A stretch of 64,000 bases of DNA from Tigriopus japonicus (GCA_010645155.1 CM021314.1:5400240-5464239), one strand, 5' to 3'; positions 1-15,300 are shown, counted from the stretch's first letter. Notes: generated by a model not told the origin, from the letters alone. A program made the numbers and translations.

Positions 1-3000
1 GTACCCTGATATCGAGTTTCAAGATCCATTAGGAACATGATCAAGGTTGACAAATCTACATGCTTCTATCTACGCACGACATCACAGATTCAAGTCAACT
101 AGATCGGTTTCGAACCCGGTGTATCCGGGAACTTTTGGTAAGTTGTCGCGACTGGCATTGATCTAAATCTGTGATAGTTGAGGGACAGTGAGTTTGAAAT
201 TGTTTTTTGTTGTTCCAATTTCCTGTTTCCAATGAGAAAAAGGGGAGAGAAGAGTCAAACAACATAATCTGCCTCGAGGATGTCCCAAGTATGTCGGTGA
301 GTGCTGCATTGCCTCTTTCTCAAGACGATGTTGTTGTTACTCTATATCCTGTCTGTCTGGATAAGTCGACACAGAGAAAGAAAAACCGTCCAGTCAACGG
401 TTTCTCCTCCCAATAAGCCAGTCGAATGTACCGTGAATGTGTATTCCAATCGATGCGTCGAGCATCAAGTCAAAGTGACGGGTCAATCTAAATCAATGGG
501 TCCACGTTTGACAGGGAAAGCCTGAAATATTAGAATCCCGACATTTGAAGGACAATCTCTGAAGCGAGGATGCGCTTTTTCCTCTCACAATTCACCCCTC
601 AAAATTGAAGATGAGCGCGATTGAGAGAGAGAGCAAGACAGAGGCGAGGAAGAAGACAAAAAAACGAGGAATAACCAATGAGCACCTCATTCAGGACAAT
701 ACATATTTAAAATTTTGATGGGTCCATTCACAAAGGAGCAGAAAAAGAGCTTGGCTTTGACATGTGTTAATATTCGTAATGGAGTCGTTGGTGGTGGGGG
801 TCAAATATTGGTTCACGGATTGAGGTCCATTGCCCAACTGTTCCAAAGGTCAAATATGAACGCGTGGTTGCTAATAGATATAAACGCCATGTACCGTATC
901 CATGTCGTACCCCTGGCTTATCTGGATATGAAACGGGGAATGCCGCATGTTTTTGGCTCAAGACAGATAAACCACACGTTTCGACAATGGTCGTCCACAA
1001 ATGCCCCATGCAACATGGCATGTGTGGATTGGGTGGATTGGGAATGGGTTCGCATTTCAACACGGGGCGCTTCCTGTGATGAGAGCCAGCAAAGAAACGA
1101 GAGAAAAGCAATGCTCATAATTTGTGGTTACAGTTTTGCATTTTAGATTACATGATGTCTGCGGGAGAGTAAAAAGAACGAGATGCTGGCCATCTATCTC
1201 ATGACGATGATGATTGTTCGCCTTTTGCTTTGCTCGCCGGATCATGGACGATTAAGGCTGGTTGGTTGCTTTGCTTACCTTCTACATGGTTACATGCTTG
1301 CATGCATCGAATATGGGACGACCATTCGCATGTCTTTCAACCCTGGAATGGTCATCACCATCATCATGAACATTTTCTTCCCGTTCTTACGATTGTGTTG
1401 GTGGATGGTTGTCTTTGGCTCATCTGCATGCCAAGAAGTAAATTCGGCCAATACTTTCTTCGCTCGGAGCTCAATTTTACAGCTTGGGCCTCATAAGGCG
1501 TGTTGGTTCAACTCTTTTAGCTACTAAATGTTATTGCGTGAAGGTGCTTTTCAAGACGAACTTTGATTCAAAAGCATTTTATTGGAGTATGTTTATCCAT
1601 CATTATGTATGCATTCATGCTAAATGAGAGAGATCAGAGACAGCCTGTGGATGATAACTAATTGATGGTTTGTTCAGCGATCGCGTGTGCATTTCTCATC
1701 TTGTGAAATGGTTGTTGAACAATACCTTCTGGCTGTTCGCAGTTTCATGGTTTTCATCGCAATAATAATCATCAAAATGATACTACAAGCAGCAATGCCA
1801 AACATAACTTTGAGAGAACCCTCGACAAATCCATGCTCTATTTCATAAGATTCCTCAATAATCGAGTATACGTAGTAGAAGGGTCTACGTACGCATGTTG
1901 GAGGCGGCTTTTGAACAAAAGCCATCACCATTATCATCATCTTGGTCATTGATGTGTGTTTGGAAGGGGAGAAGCAATTTTCCCGTAAATGACGGGTTTC
2001 GCGAAATTGCCTTCAAACACCAATTTAACATCCATGGCCACCCTTGGAATAATGACTACACACGTGCATACAAAGATATACACATACACCTCCTAAGTTC
2101 TTCAATCAAGGCACTCTTTGCTATCAAACCAATAAGCAAAGGGTTTTTTCTTTCTCTCTCTCTTTCTCTCTCTGAAAATGTCTCAATGCACACGAATAAG
2201 AGAGCCGAACAAAGCCAGGAAGGATGCATAACTTTCCATTAGATTATTCAGAACTCACAGGGTGACCAATAGAGTACGAAACCCCATCGACTGATTCCTC
2301 TCCTTCAATCACCCTGTATCCACCCAAGATATGCATATGACTTATTCCACACCCATTTTCATGAGAAGAGTGCTTATCTGAAAATGGGTCTACAGAAGAT
2401 AGATTGAGCCAGTGAGCTTTGGTAAGTGAAAGAGAAAACCATTCTGTGATTCACGATTATCGCATGACGTCACACTTGTATAGAGACATTATTAGTGAGC
2501 CAGAACTAGCTGATGAATGTTGTAGTCATTGATTTCGTGGGGCTGATGTGGGTCAATGGCGAGCCTTATGGAGAGATCTCTTGTGTCTGATTGATCCCTC
2601 TTCTTGGTAGGCTTCGCCGGGTTTGCTAGCTCCAAATCACAAAGTTTTCTCAACAATTCAACGAGTTACGAGCAGAAAAGTCTTTAATTGCTCTCATTGC
2701 GAACTCTGCTCGCGTGCCGCCTCCCCAAACTAATTGCAATCAGACTAATTGGATTCAAAAGGAAAGAGAAAACGACTTGGGAAGAGATGAAGGAGAGTGT
2801 ACGTATGTACTCGCAACATTCTCGAGAATTTTGATCCATTGGATGGATGATGTTGAAGTTTTAAGGGGAGGCCAACAAGGCCATGTGGTTGGTTGTTGAT
2901 GTTCCTGACTGACTGACTGGTTGGAGTCTATTATGCGAGCCGACTTGCAATGTTTTCATTGAAAACATAAGCCAACATCTAACATGTTCATCAAACATTG

Positions 3001-3300
3001 GCAGCTTCAAGTGCGTTTGTACGTCATCCGGAGTAGAACATCATCATCGTCTTGGATGCTGAACAAGGATGAGAAGAAGGCAATTTCCTCCAACTTGATC
3101 ATCTCCCAACATTATCATGTGAGTGTGTGGGCAATTTTGGGTCACTCAAAAGCTCTTGATGTGCCTCCACTCCAAGTCACTCCTCTCAGCCAACACCACG
3201 CTACAACATAATAGTAGTCCGCAGTCCGCACCCACTCCTATCTTTTCATCCACCCGCCCAAACAGCTACGTATGCAGCTCTGATGGTGATGATCTTCTCT
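1..3300. other. No gene recognised
   Basis: Several ORFs of 60-143 codons exist on both strands but none has a recognisable domain, a supporting splice pattern or a good start context. The stretch holds scattered simple sequence, for example a CT-rich run near 2148-2172. I see no RNA gene or transposon here. Confidence 0.5.
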
Positions 3301-6221
3301 CCCAGATTCATTCAGCCTTGCGGGATTGGGTTGGCCTGACTTCTCTTGATTGTGTGTTCTCTTTGCTTATTTGTCGTAAACACCGTTAGTGGGCAGGGTT
3401 TACGACAACAAGCCTCTCGCTTTCGCCTCGCCTCTTTCTTTCTTTCTTTCGCCTTTGGTTGCTTGCTCGGCGGCCATTCATCCTTCCTCCGAAGCAACTC
3501 CCTCCACATCCAATACAGTACACAACAAGCAACACAACAAACAGCCGAGGAGGCACCGCAAGCAAAGCAAAGCAAAGCAAGTCGGTCTTGGCTTGGCTGA
3601 TGTTAACCCTGTCTTCTCCTCCTCCTCCTCTTTCTTCTTTCTTTCTCAGGCTTGTTGGTCTCTTTTGCTTTTCGTGGGTGAGAGAGAGAGAAGCATTTAT
3701 TCTCCACCAGAGAGGCCTCTCTTTCTCTGCCTCTTGTGTATCCCCTCAAAAGTGCTGGCTGCCTCAGTTTTTCCCCCATTTCTACCCATCGTTGAGGCCG
3801 AAGGAGCTCAGAGAACGAACGAACGAAAGAAAGAACGAATGACAGAACTACCCACTGTGGGTGGCAGGACAAGCAATATAGTACACAACATGATTGTGAT
3901 GGCCAAGATGCTGGCCAGGCCCTCTGGTCTTGGCCGTGGGCGAGAGCCAGGCTCTGGCTTGTTCACCAATGGCAATTTGGCCTTCCGAAAAGAAAGACCG
4001 AAACAAGGCCATGGCAGGGCCAAAAGCAAAAGCTTGCCCCGCCTTTCATCCGTCGTCCATTGGTGGCAAGCATGGCAAGCATGGCAAACTGCGTGTTGTG
4101 TTGGTTGCCTTGTGGCTCGGATGCCTCTCCAAACCCAAGCGGGTGGCATCACGAGCCTCTTCAGGCTCTTTTGAAGGGCTTTATACTTTATCTTTTAGTT
4201 TAGGACCCCCAGGGCCTCTCCTTAGAGTGAGTGAGTATCTAGGGACAACGCGACAAGGCCAATGGTTTGCAGCAAAACAAGCTTGGGACATCATGGACTT
4301 TGTGGGTCGAGGATGGTTGCTGGGCTTTCCCTTGGTTCGTCAGTTCCAATGAAGCGGTCGACGGTTGGTGTGGCCTCTTTTTTTCCAACTAGGCATTCTC
4401 TAAAGTTGCTTGCGTTACTCTTTGCCTTGTGTATCCTGATCTTTAGGGGCTCTTTTTTGCCTTTCCCGCCTGGCCTTCAAAGCTTGCTTCAAGCCTTGGA
4501 AATGATGGCCAGAGATGGAGTTGAGCACTAGGCTGAAATGGAATGGAATGGAACAGGGTTGGATGGAGGCTCCCATGCCCATGATGCTGTTTGCTTGGTG
4601 TTGGCCAACCGTCTTCACTACCTCCTCGCATTTTATGGGCATAGTCTGGCGATGGGCAGTCATCGTGGTGGTAGTAGCAGGAGTACTGTAGTAGTAGTAG
4701 TAGTAGTAGTAGTTCTCGGTAAGTCTTTGATCCAATGTTTCAGAGCCCGAACAAGGGCCTCCTGACGTTCTTGAGCGTCTCGTGTGTTTCCTCCCTTTTG
4801 AGCTGCCAGTTTAGATGGGCGGATGGTGAAGGTTCTTGCTCTTTCTTCTCCTTTTCCGTGGGCTCTTTCTTTCTTTCTATCTTTCTTTGCTTCGCTTCCG
4901 TTCCAGGCATCCTCGATCGAAGTGAGGTCATGTGATTGCCTGCCTCCATCTTCCTCGTTCTCTTTCACGCATTGTGTGTAGAAGTGGCCGTAAATGCCGT
5001 TTGCTTACAAGCTGGCTTGCTGTGTATCGTCGTCATCTACGGGTTGTGTGAGTGTGAGAGAGTTCTCTCCATTTCTTCCTGTTCTTCTTCTTCTTCTTTT
5101 TCTCCTGTTCTCGTTCGAGCCCTACGTCCAAACGTAGTAGTACTTCACTTGCAATGCCTCTTGTGCATGGATCGAGTGAGTGAGTCCACGTACGTCGTAT
5201 CCGAGGCTCTTCCTCGTTTGAATGCGCTTCCTTCCGAAGGCAAAGCCCTTTTTCTCTTGGCTTCGTCGATCGAGAAACCGAGCAAGTTTGAGAGGAGCAA
5301 AGGGGCTCACAACATCCTATCGAGGCTCGACGAGGATCAAGCTAAGCCAACGACCGACCGCGGGTGGCGTTGCCAAAGAGCAGGCAGAAAGCTTTCTAAA
5401 AGGCATTTGCCGGCATCATGCCCGTTTGCATCCTTTTTAGCGGAAGTAACGGAGATGACGGTCGCTTCTTTTTTGGTTTGTATGCTAGCAAGCAAGCAAG
5501 CAAGCAAGCAAGCAAGAAGCGTCTTGCATGCTTTGCTTGCCTCGTGGTGTACTACTCTACTTCTTCCGAGTGCCATCCAAAGCCGTGGAACAACGTGCTA
5601 TACACCACGGCAGTCGTCGTCTCGTGGGGTGGAATTGGTGATGGTGGTGGTGGGGATGTTGCTAGTAGTGGGGTCCTAGTCGTAAAAGGGTATTATGAGA
5701 GGCAACGAGGAGGCAAAAGGAGACGAAGAGGAGAAGAAGAAGAACAAGAGGAAGAAGAAGAAGAAGAGCCTGCTTTGCTTTACTTGTGTACCAGAATGTG
5801 TGTGTGAGTGGGTGAGTGTGTGTGAGTGAGTTAGGGTGGCGATACAAGAAGAAGCTCTTCTCGTCTATGGTGGTGCAGCAGCCTTTTGCTTGCTTTCTTG
5901 CCGCCTCTAAATAGGCTGGCATCTTTAATCTCCCTTCGGACTTGCTCCAAACGAGTTGAGCGGGAAACATCTCAATTGTTTGGCACACTCACTCGAGATC
6001 CAGGAGGAAGAAACACTTTTGACACTTCATGCAACATTGGGTGAAGAGGTTAAAAGCCCATCATCGCTATCATCATCCATCGTCACTTAGTTGTCTTTCT
6101 CTCTTTGTTCATTATTGTGTGCCTGGAACCAGGCGATCCCATTTCCAATCCTAGTGTCAGTGACAATCCACGATTGACGAGTGATTGACTCGAGCTCTGA
6201 TTGCCCATCATAATCACCACC
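3300..6221 (+). promoter_or_regulatory. Microsatellite- and CpG-rich region upstream of FoxP-A; probable promoter/5' UTR
   Basis: This stretch precedes the first recognised FoxP-A start codon. It is visibly richer in G+C and CpG than the AT-rich intergenic DNA later in the window, and is dense in short tandem repeats: a GTA/TAG run at about 4684-4715, an AAGC run at about 5487-5516, GAA runs at about 5733-5767, TTC runs near 5087-5100 and CT runs near 3430-3450 and 3619-3650. Open frames arise on both strands, the longest 261 codons at 3389-4174, but they look like by-products of the composition. I infer a promoter or non-coding 5' exon region; no TATA box or start site can be fixed. Confidence 0.4.
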
Positions 6222-6341
6222 ATGCTCGGCGGTGCCACCACAATGGGTCTGCCCAATGGCAAGCAGTTCCATCGTACCACGTCACCTTTAGATTTGGAAA
6301 CCTGGCGGGACACGTTTCTCAACGCCAATTCCGCTAAAACT
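6222..6341 (+). CDS. FoxP-A exon 1 (start codon)
   Basis: Forty codons starting [14 protein letters not shown] and ending NANSAKT, followed by the donor ACT|GTAAGTG in phase 0. The ATG sits in CACCACCATGC, a reasonable start context, with no other ATG in frame close upstream. No homology recognised. It is assigned to FoxP-A because its phase fits exon 2. Confidence 0.65.
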
Positions 6342-9300
6342 GTAAGTGAATCGCAAAAATTCCAAAGGGGTATTCGTTCGAGTCAGTCAATCCAATCGGC
6401 ATTTCACCATCGTTAGCCTTGTTATGGTAAACAAACTTGACACTCAGACAAGGTCTGGAAAGTGAAGGCATTCGGCCAAACATTGCTCAAGGATTCCAGA
6501 AAAATGAGAACACCCAACTAGTTCAGTGTAGCGTATCCTACACTTACTGCATTACCCACCGATCATCAGTTTAATCAAATCCGGAAGGAAGTAAAGCTAG
6601 GCAGGAAGGAAATGGGAGGAAGAACAGAAGGGGGCAGTATTGAAGGAGGACAAGGGTACGTAGCATACTCAGGCAAAGAGTTGCAAAGTCTATTGGATCT
6701 CAAATGGTGTAAACACCCACAGACACTCACCCAGCATGAGCCTCTTCACCCACTGGTGAGTGAAGGTGTTAAGTATTCTGCATTTTGCACACATACAAAT
6801 CCGCACAGACTTTTCCCTTCGGACTCCTTGACAAGATTTGGAGATGAAACCCCGACCAATCGGAACCAAAAAGCACAGAGTATGATTGAGCATATTTAAG
6901 GGTATTATTGACAGGCTCTAATGGACCAAAATGCCATAATTGCGTGCGGTTTTGTCATATTAGGAAGGAAAATCGAAGCCGCTTGCAAACCGAAATGGGA
7001 AATAATGTTCAAATTGACTTTACAAAGTGAGACAATTGAACACGTTGGGATCGTTGGGATTGGTGAAGTCCATTGAGTTTAGGAAGTCCCCGTGTGAGAG
7101 ATACCCCATATTTCAATTTCTGCCAGAGTTGCCAAGATAGTTTACATGAGGGCAAAGTTTATTGGCAAGTTACTTTTGATAACGTGCAGTTGCCACCTCG
7201 GAAAGAGGTGCATGCATTCCCCTTTCTCACTCGATATCAAAGCCAGGACGTTAATCACGACGCTAAAGACTTCAAGATTAAACAGATGATGGCCATCCAT
7301 TTCTCCAATTTCCCTCCTTCTAAACCTGTGTCTTTTCTTTCTGTCTCTTTCTCGATCGATCCCTGTTCTCAGGATGACTCCACATTAGATCCAATGGATG
7401 GATCCTCAGATCTGACCGGCTCCGGTGCCATCAACCTCACAGCCTCATCGCGGCCTCCATCCACGCCCACGGCAGCCTCGCAGAACGGCCTCGATCATGA
7501 CTCGTTGCCTGGAGGTCCAGATGATCAGGTGAGTCAGAAGATTGGTGGTTTTTACTTGATTTCCTGCATCAAAATGCTTCCAGAAGCATTTTTTGCGAGA
7601 CAGCTAAAATATCTGAGATTCTTTTTGGGGGCTCAGATTTGTTTTTTGTTTTGTTTTTGAATTCTTTTCGTCAAGTAATCAAGTAATTTCATGGAAGTAC
7701 TGCAACCAAAAGAGGTAAATTTAAGCTTTGTGAAGGTCAATTAAGTTCTACACTTGTGATTTGACACTAGTTTGTCAGGTTATGAAAAGATGACAAACAA
7801 CTTTTTCTGTTCGAACTGTCGATTAAATATCCAATAAGAACATTTTCTGCGAAATGAAGTGTTTCAACCGATCTAGTATGCTTCTTTCTCGCAAAGTCAC
7901 TGCTTCGTATTTAAATGTGAGTAAATTAAGCTGGATGAAGTTGCAATCATAATATCTTAGATACCAAGATTACTTTAAAAATGTACCTTCCAAAATTACC
8001 CAACTTTCCAGAAAAAAACATATCAATCTTGCCCGGTGTCTCCTCTCTATGTGTGTTTCTCCTATTGTGAAGCGTATTTCGTTCATCCGTGCTCTAAGCG
8101 CCTTTCGTACGAGTTGAAACAACTTCACTAACAAAGTCCAATTAAGATTTGCGAGTGCCAAGTTTTCCCGTCCAAGTTCTCCCCGTCGTTGGCAGGGATT
8201 TTTGTTAGTACACAATTGCGCCATTAAGGGTTTTTTGCTCGGACGACGAGCAATGCCAACATTGCCAAACCAACCAACCAACCAACCAACGACACCAAGC
8301 GAGCGAACGAACGAACTTTGGGGAGGGCTTTAATGAGAATGTGCCACTGAAACAAAGAGACAAGAAGTCCCTCATGGATTGACTTCTCTCTCTATCCCAT
8401 AGCCTGGACAGATGTACAGATGTTCATGACTTGTGCTGAGGAAGTTTCTTATTTTCCCGGTTCGTTGCGTAAATTGAAGCAATTAAAAGGTCTCAGTGCA
8501 CAGGAATAATTGCTGTTGGACAACAAAACTTTGCTACACAGACAGCGACCACCCTATGTTTAGATCATACCTCAGTATGTAGGAAAGGGGGGGGGGATTT
8601 ATTTTCCCGAGATGAATCTCTTCAGTTTCTCGGGGTGCTCTTCTTCTTCTTCCTTTGGTCTGATTGATGAATACCAAAATCTCCAAAGTCAGGGTTGCCA
8701 CTTTGGCTGATTCTCCGGAAGAGTTTGAATCGAGTGCGGGATTGATGAATGAGATGGCATTCCTGGATCAGGGTGGTGGGTGGTTGAAATGAACGGGAAA
8801 ATCGAAAGAAAAACAGAAAAAAAGTTTTCTCCCCTCTAGGAGATTTTTAACAAAGCGTGTCAATTTCCATTTGAGAGCTTGCCTGAGAAAAAGAGGACGG
8901 AAGAATCCGCTGTCTTTCTCCCCATCAGGTAGAAAGTGAGTGGCTGAGTGAGTTGGTAGTTCAGGAATTGAACCAAAACTATCTGGGATTCTTCTGGGTA
9001 CGACTTGGCAGGAATAGCTAAGTATCAAGTCCTTGTCAGTTGTGTGTATCTATCGAGCCATCCGAGAAAGAGTTGTTGAACTTGGCAACTTTATCTCCAA
9101 AGAGAAATATTTTTCCCTCTCCGTCTCGTCACCCTTGCCAATATTCATTTATTGGATGGCTTTGCTAACTTTATTAACACTCCAAATCATAAGACCTTCT
9201 TCCTTCTTCAATGGCAATACCACTCACTCATGATTGCTTGCGGGTCAATTTTATGTCCCCTTTAGTTTCGTTTGTGTTTGATCAGACCTGGTCTTATCAT

Positions 9301-12300
9301 CTTGATTTGTTGAGAACAGAAAAGTTAATGGGACAAAACAGAGCGATGTGCTGAGTCAGCGAACGTTCCAAAAACTGACCAATTTCCGCCTTGATCCATG
9401 TCCGCCAACATGGAACAACATAGGGAGGCGCACAGAGTTCCAACCGTAGTACAAATACCCCCTTCAATTGATGGTTTTTGATCAAATCATGAGGGTAAGA
9501 GATTTGTGTCCGGAAATATACAGGACTATTTTGACTAATGACCCTCCCGTTCCCGGATGAATGGATCCGGGAATCCAATATAAAATTCAAATTCGAATGT
9601 GGAAACGCACAATGCCAAACAACAAAGACCATCAACCGGGGACATACATACACACACATACTACATGTACATATCAATGTGGAAGGTACTAGTGTACGAG
9701 ATGACAGTGAATAAATCAAATCTCAGCACGGTTCACCAGGTTGTTCCAACACAAAAGGGATTCATCCAACTTTAACCGAGACCTTGCCAAATGTACTTTT
9801 TACCTCTTTCTTTCTCTCGCTCGATCTTCGGCGTCGCTCTTCTTTGTACCGTGTGAGATCGAACCTGCAACTTGCATAAAGAAACGGTCCATCGCAGATG
9901 AAAGCTGAAAAAAAGAACGAATTGGCTCGTTCCAGCATTTGTTTCTTTGCACTTGGAATTTGATGGCTATCCTAGTCCAAGTGTGCCAAAGAAGTCTTGG
10001 CCAGATACTGAATGCTGACCAAGGACCCGACTTGCACGAGCAATTCATGTGGCAAAAAGCTCCCTTGAGATGGGAATTACGTGCGATTGGCTTTGGAGTA
10101 ACCACATAAAGAAGCACTTGTCTTGTCAATGTCTGTCTGTCCCCCACAAACTTCACCAACCTAGTCAGTAGTAGTCGGTGGTACGGCGTACTCCCAGTCA
10201 ATTGATTGGAAGCTCCTCTATCCCTCGTGGTCTCATCAGCCACCAGTTTAGGGACCCATTCTCGAATATCGGTAAACTCCTTATCCTAAAAGGACCTTAA
10301 CGACTTCTGGCGGTCAAGGGAGATTTACTCACAAACTTTCCCGAACCCTGTATCCGAGTTGTTAGCGCCAAAAAGGGGGATGAAACGGACTAAAGAAGAG
10401 AGGAAAGGAAATGGAGACACAGACAATCTTCGGGACCAGTTTACAACTCGTAGTATTGATACCACGAGAGACCTGTCAATGGCATCAGAATCCTGATTCT
10501 TTTCTCGATCACCCTGAATTCGAAAGCGTGGCCTCGGGTTGAAAAATGATGTCTCCAAAGCGAGACAGCGTGAATTTGTAGCCATAATTGTTAAGTGATA
10601 TCATGCTCGTTCAAAGATGGGTTGGTTGGTGGGACTTGGTGATGGTTTGGCCATGCTCATTCGGTTCTGAATTTTTTATCGGAGGAGCTGAAGGGAGAAA
10701 GGAATCCATATCATAGGATGAGGAAAGAGAGGGGTGCGTGTGGAATAGAAATCTATTGATATTGGCATGTGAATGTGTACAACACAAATAGTGTCGATCT
10801 CCCCTCTTTCTCCTGTCTCTTTGACTCTTCTTATTGTGAATGAAACCAGAATTTTGTGCCTGCCAAATGCGTATGTACAACGTGATAGAAGCTGGGAGAG
10901 GTGATAATTCCAGGGTTTCCTACCCATTCGGAACAAAGCCTGGCTCAATTTAACATGGAATCTAGCGGCATATTGCCGAGGCCATAATCCAGTTCAAGAC
11001 AGACACTTGACTGTGTACTGTTCTAATGGTTGGTAGTTGGTACTGGTTGTAGTACTGCAAGCAAGTGGCAATCCTCCTCGATTGTGCCACTTGATGGCTC
11101 CACTTCCACACTTCTTCGTGCTCTTGGATGATGTTCTTCAATGCCAGAAATACGATGTGACTAAAAGATTGAGGGAGGGGAATGCCATTTCAAGAGCTCA
11201 AGGAAACTTCTCAATCGTTCCCTGTGCCTCTCTCTTTCTCCTTTTGGGTATTTGGATTTTTTTATATTTACTAACACCCGGCCAACGAAAGTGGCTCTCT
11301 TAACTTTCTTACATTGACGACTCTGAAAATTCATGGGAATCGAGACGATGCAAATTGGTGGCCAATTTGTAAGGACAAGTCAAGTATTTCGTAGGGTTTT
11401 TGTTCTGTGAAATTCATAGCTGGCCGGGTATCTGGTGGCACTTTTTTTCTTGCTCGACAAGATAGTTGAGACTTTTTTCTTGTTCTCAAGAGATCATTCC
11501 CGAAGATTGGAATGTAAGATGCCTCTAGATGTTTCTAGTTCATTGCTTATATGCATATGGATTGAAGCCTGAGGCAGTCAAAGTCATCAGGGTCGCCAGA
11601 TTCGCTCAAGACCACACAAGTCGTCACCCCCAATCCGATTAGAGTCAATCACTTTCTGGCAAACCTGAGAGAAACCACTACTACTCCAACTATCATGATC
11701 ATGATCTCATCCCACATCAGCATCAAGATCAGACCCCCTTTTTCCACGATGAGATGGTTCTTTCTCCTTCTTTAACTTGACTGGAATTGTACTCTTTTTA
11801 GTGGTTCAGCATCTCTCTCTCTCTCTCTCCAACCACTAGAATAGCAACATAGTGGAGCAGGCACTACTGTGTGTATGTATGTAGTGTACACTGCCACCAT
11901 GTGGGCTTGTTTCCTTCCACTTTCCTTCTGGTGTGTAATGCCATTACCATATTTTTCGCATAATCTCCTTCTGCTACTAAGTGAACCACCCACCTCCCCG
12001 TTCGTTCCTTGTTCATATGAGCTCACTCACAACATCATGCATATGGAACCCTGACAGACAGAACAGAGGGAACAAGGTGGTCCCTGTGGCATCCCACACT
12101 TGCCTCAACCCACTCGAGGAAATAAACGCAGGTTAACATCAAAATGAGTTAGAGTCAAGTTAAGAGTTGCTCCAGGTTGGTGTGGTCCATTTTTTGTTCC
12201 TCGTTCTCCATATTCAGTTCCCATGTTGCCTCTAAATATTTTGCCCTCTCAACGAGCCAAGAGGGTTGGAACAAGATATGTGGAACAAATGCAGATTGGG

Positions 12301-15300
12301 GGCAAATTCCACGCAATTGTGAAACTTGGCCCTTGAGGGCACCACGGAGAAAAAGAAAAAAAAAGAAATCTGAATATGGGAACAAGATTTTCGGGGCTGA
12401 GACTTGTATGATTTATTGTAATCCTTCTTTCATTCTACTCTCTCTCTTTCTGAGACTTTTTCCTAGAGGGTGAAAGAAAGGCAGGTTAATCCCCTCAGTC
12501 TGTTTATGAAGTGCTCTCCAGAAAGACTGTCCTCTTTTTAAAATCCCTCTCAAATCCATTCCCGATCAATTTGAACCAAAGAGCCATCATTTCCAACGAG
12601 GGTCCAAAAGTCAAGTGCTCAACAACCATTTGTCTCTTGGGTGCTACGAATTCACCCGAGTCGAATAAAGAAGGGAGATGGGTGAAATCCGGAGCTAGCG
12701 GAACACCCGAAAATCCCACTTTGAATTTTAAGGAGCATTTGGAAACAAATATTTTGTTGGGTTCGTCCCCTCTGGAAGAAGTGGAACCATATTGGCCATA
12801 TCCTCTTCGATCTGAACTTTCCAAGGGACGACGAAGACGAGGTGCACTTGGCATGTAAACGACTTTTTAAAGAGATCGCTTTCAAAAAAACTCGCTATTC
12901 ATGGCGTCATGGGGAGGTTGGTAGTGGTGGTGTTGGTGGTGGCTACTTACTGGTTGAACGACGTGTACTACATGTGTACACCACAATAGCAGTTACAATT
13001 TACAACCCCCCAGAGTCACCTGCTCTTAACTGCAGTTCGAGAGATAAGAAAAAAGTGTGTCGACATGGATCGAGATTTTGAATTGACATAAGCGACTTGG
13101 TCCAATTGGATGGAAGGGTGGTGATCTCTGACATGTAATGAGGTGTAACTTGATATCGAGCTCTTTAAACGCTAATCGACTGCAAACGAATTCAGGGTGT
13201 GGCCTTCAGGGAACCGGCCTTTTCGGGCTTTTTATGACTAGTTGTTACCGTTCAAACTTACAGTTTTATTTCCGTTTTTAAGAGTACAGGATAGGTTGAA
13301 TGAAGGATGTTATCGTTTGTGAATAAGCACAACACTACGTAGGCACTAGATTGAAGGTACTTATAACGAAGAATGAGGCTTGATTGGAGAAAAAAAATTT
13401 TGAGTCTCTAATATGAAGAGAGCCCCCAAGTCTATTGGTATTCCTTTCCTCAGCTCGTCCGGAAAGTTTTATTTTGGAAAAATCCTCTTGAACACATCTG
13501 TTGTTTGATCATTGGCACCTACTTCTACTACTACTACGTACATAGAAGCGTTGGCAGTAGCAGGAGTAGCACTAGTACGCTTTGTACTAGTAGACATGGA
13601 ACTCCTTGGAACGTCCCCGATCGGGATGGAAAAAGTTTTGACAATGGCAAGACAACTTTCCCAATTTACGTGTACCCTCTTGGGTTCAATGTGCCAATGT
13701 GCCACGCCATCCAACCAACCAACATCACAATTCATCGCCCATAATTTTTGAGCGGGAAGCAGGATAGAAAAAAAACAGCCCTTCCCAAGCTCACTTGATA
13801 TCCGGCCTCGACTACTGTTCCTCCCATACTATTTTGAAATTCCATCCTCGACGACAAGCTCAGAAAATAAATCTGACACTAAGCAAATATAAATCCCTTC
13901 TGATAAATCAGGTCCTCTCAAAATTCTACTTGATGTGGCATGAAATCAACTGGCTGGAGCCCTCACTCTCTCGCTCGAAATTGAGTCACTCCATCCAACA
14001 GTACATAATACACTCAAAGAAGGGGTTACGTAGAAAGAGAACAGCACAGAGACACTACAGACAGGGCACCGATGCAGCAAAAAAAGAGTGAAATATGGGC
14101 CTCAAAATGAATTGAAAGGTTCCGGAATCCGATGACTTACCTCCATGCTTAGTTATATTTTGGGGGAAGGAGAGGGAATTTATGCCGGGGATCGTCGTTT
14201 GCATCCAATATTGGATCACATACAACTTACTCCCAACAGATTGCATCGCATGCCAACCAAACCCCCCCTCGTTTATGTAGTCAGGTCGTCATAAGATGAA
14301 GTACCACTAGCAGAGCTAGCTCGTTATTGACTTGCCATGTCAATTTCAAAAAAAGCACAAGCTCGCATGATGACTCTCACTCCATCTCCATGTGTGTGTG
14401 TGTCTTAGAAAAGTCAGATTATCATCCAAAAACAACATTGATGCCGTCAACCCCTGACACGAACGGTCTCAAGACTCACACACAAATATTGTCCCGTTCA
14501 AGCGGAAGAAAGTTCATTTCGTCCATTTCCTTTTTGCAGGGAAAACATCGAGGACACAACGAAAAAGCCCGACGTCGATCGCCCAGTGGAGACGATCAGC
14601 GGGTAACTTGTGGTGTGGATGAGAATGAGGTTGGGAGTGGCAAGGCCACGCCCACTCCACCCCCTCCCTTATCATCGTTATTTCCTCCGGGATTGCAACA
14701 AATGCAACAACTACTCCAGTCCCAACTGGCTTCGATGGGTGGGTGTGCGGGACCGCCTAATGGGAGTTTTGGCCCTGCCCAATTGCAACAGTTCATGCAA
14801 CAACAGTCACTGCAGCATCAGGTAAGATTCTAGATTATTACCAGTAGATAGGAAGTTGTGTTAATGGCTCAATATACTAGGAAAGTAGCTGCATCGTTTC
14901 CTGGAAGACTTTAAGCATTGAGAAAGTTATTGAATCATTGACTCCAATTCCTCCCCATGATGATTCGTGCCATTTTGAGCCGTGCAATTCTCTCACTCAC
15001 TCACTCGCTGGCTCGAAAAGCCCCAACCACCCTACTTTTCAGTGAGTTGGAAGCGAGCGTGGCATGCAAGATTTCATATCAGTCAATTGGAAAAAAGTCT
15101 CGCATTAAGTCGATAAAATCTCACTTGAAGTGAGCGAACGTGTTGGACGAGTAAGCAAAGCACTGAAAAGGCTTCCAAGTTCTTCTTCTTGGATTGAGTC
15201 CCTCTCGTTTGTGGCAAAAGTACTACAATCAGACAACCTGACTGACTGACACGCAGACAGTCGTTGAGAGAGAAAGACAGAAAGATTCGAGAATGGAGTC

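Noticed and set aside
715..1146. 143-codon plus-strand ORF
   Set aside because: Overlapped by ORFs in other frames and on the other strand; no recognisable motif or splice structure.
3389..4174. 261-codon plus-strand ORF
   Set aside because: It lies in a simple-repeat, GC-rich stretch with rival ORFs on both strands, low-complexity composition and no domain.
7073..7660. 195-codon ORF as a stand-alone gene
   Set aside because: Only 7373-7528 is coding, bounded by a clear acceptor and donor as a FoxP-A exon; the rest is flanking intron.
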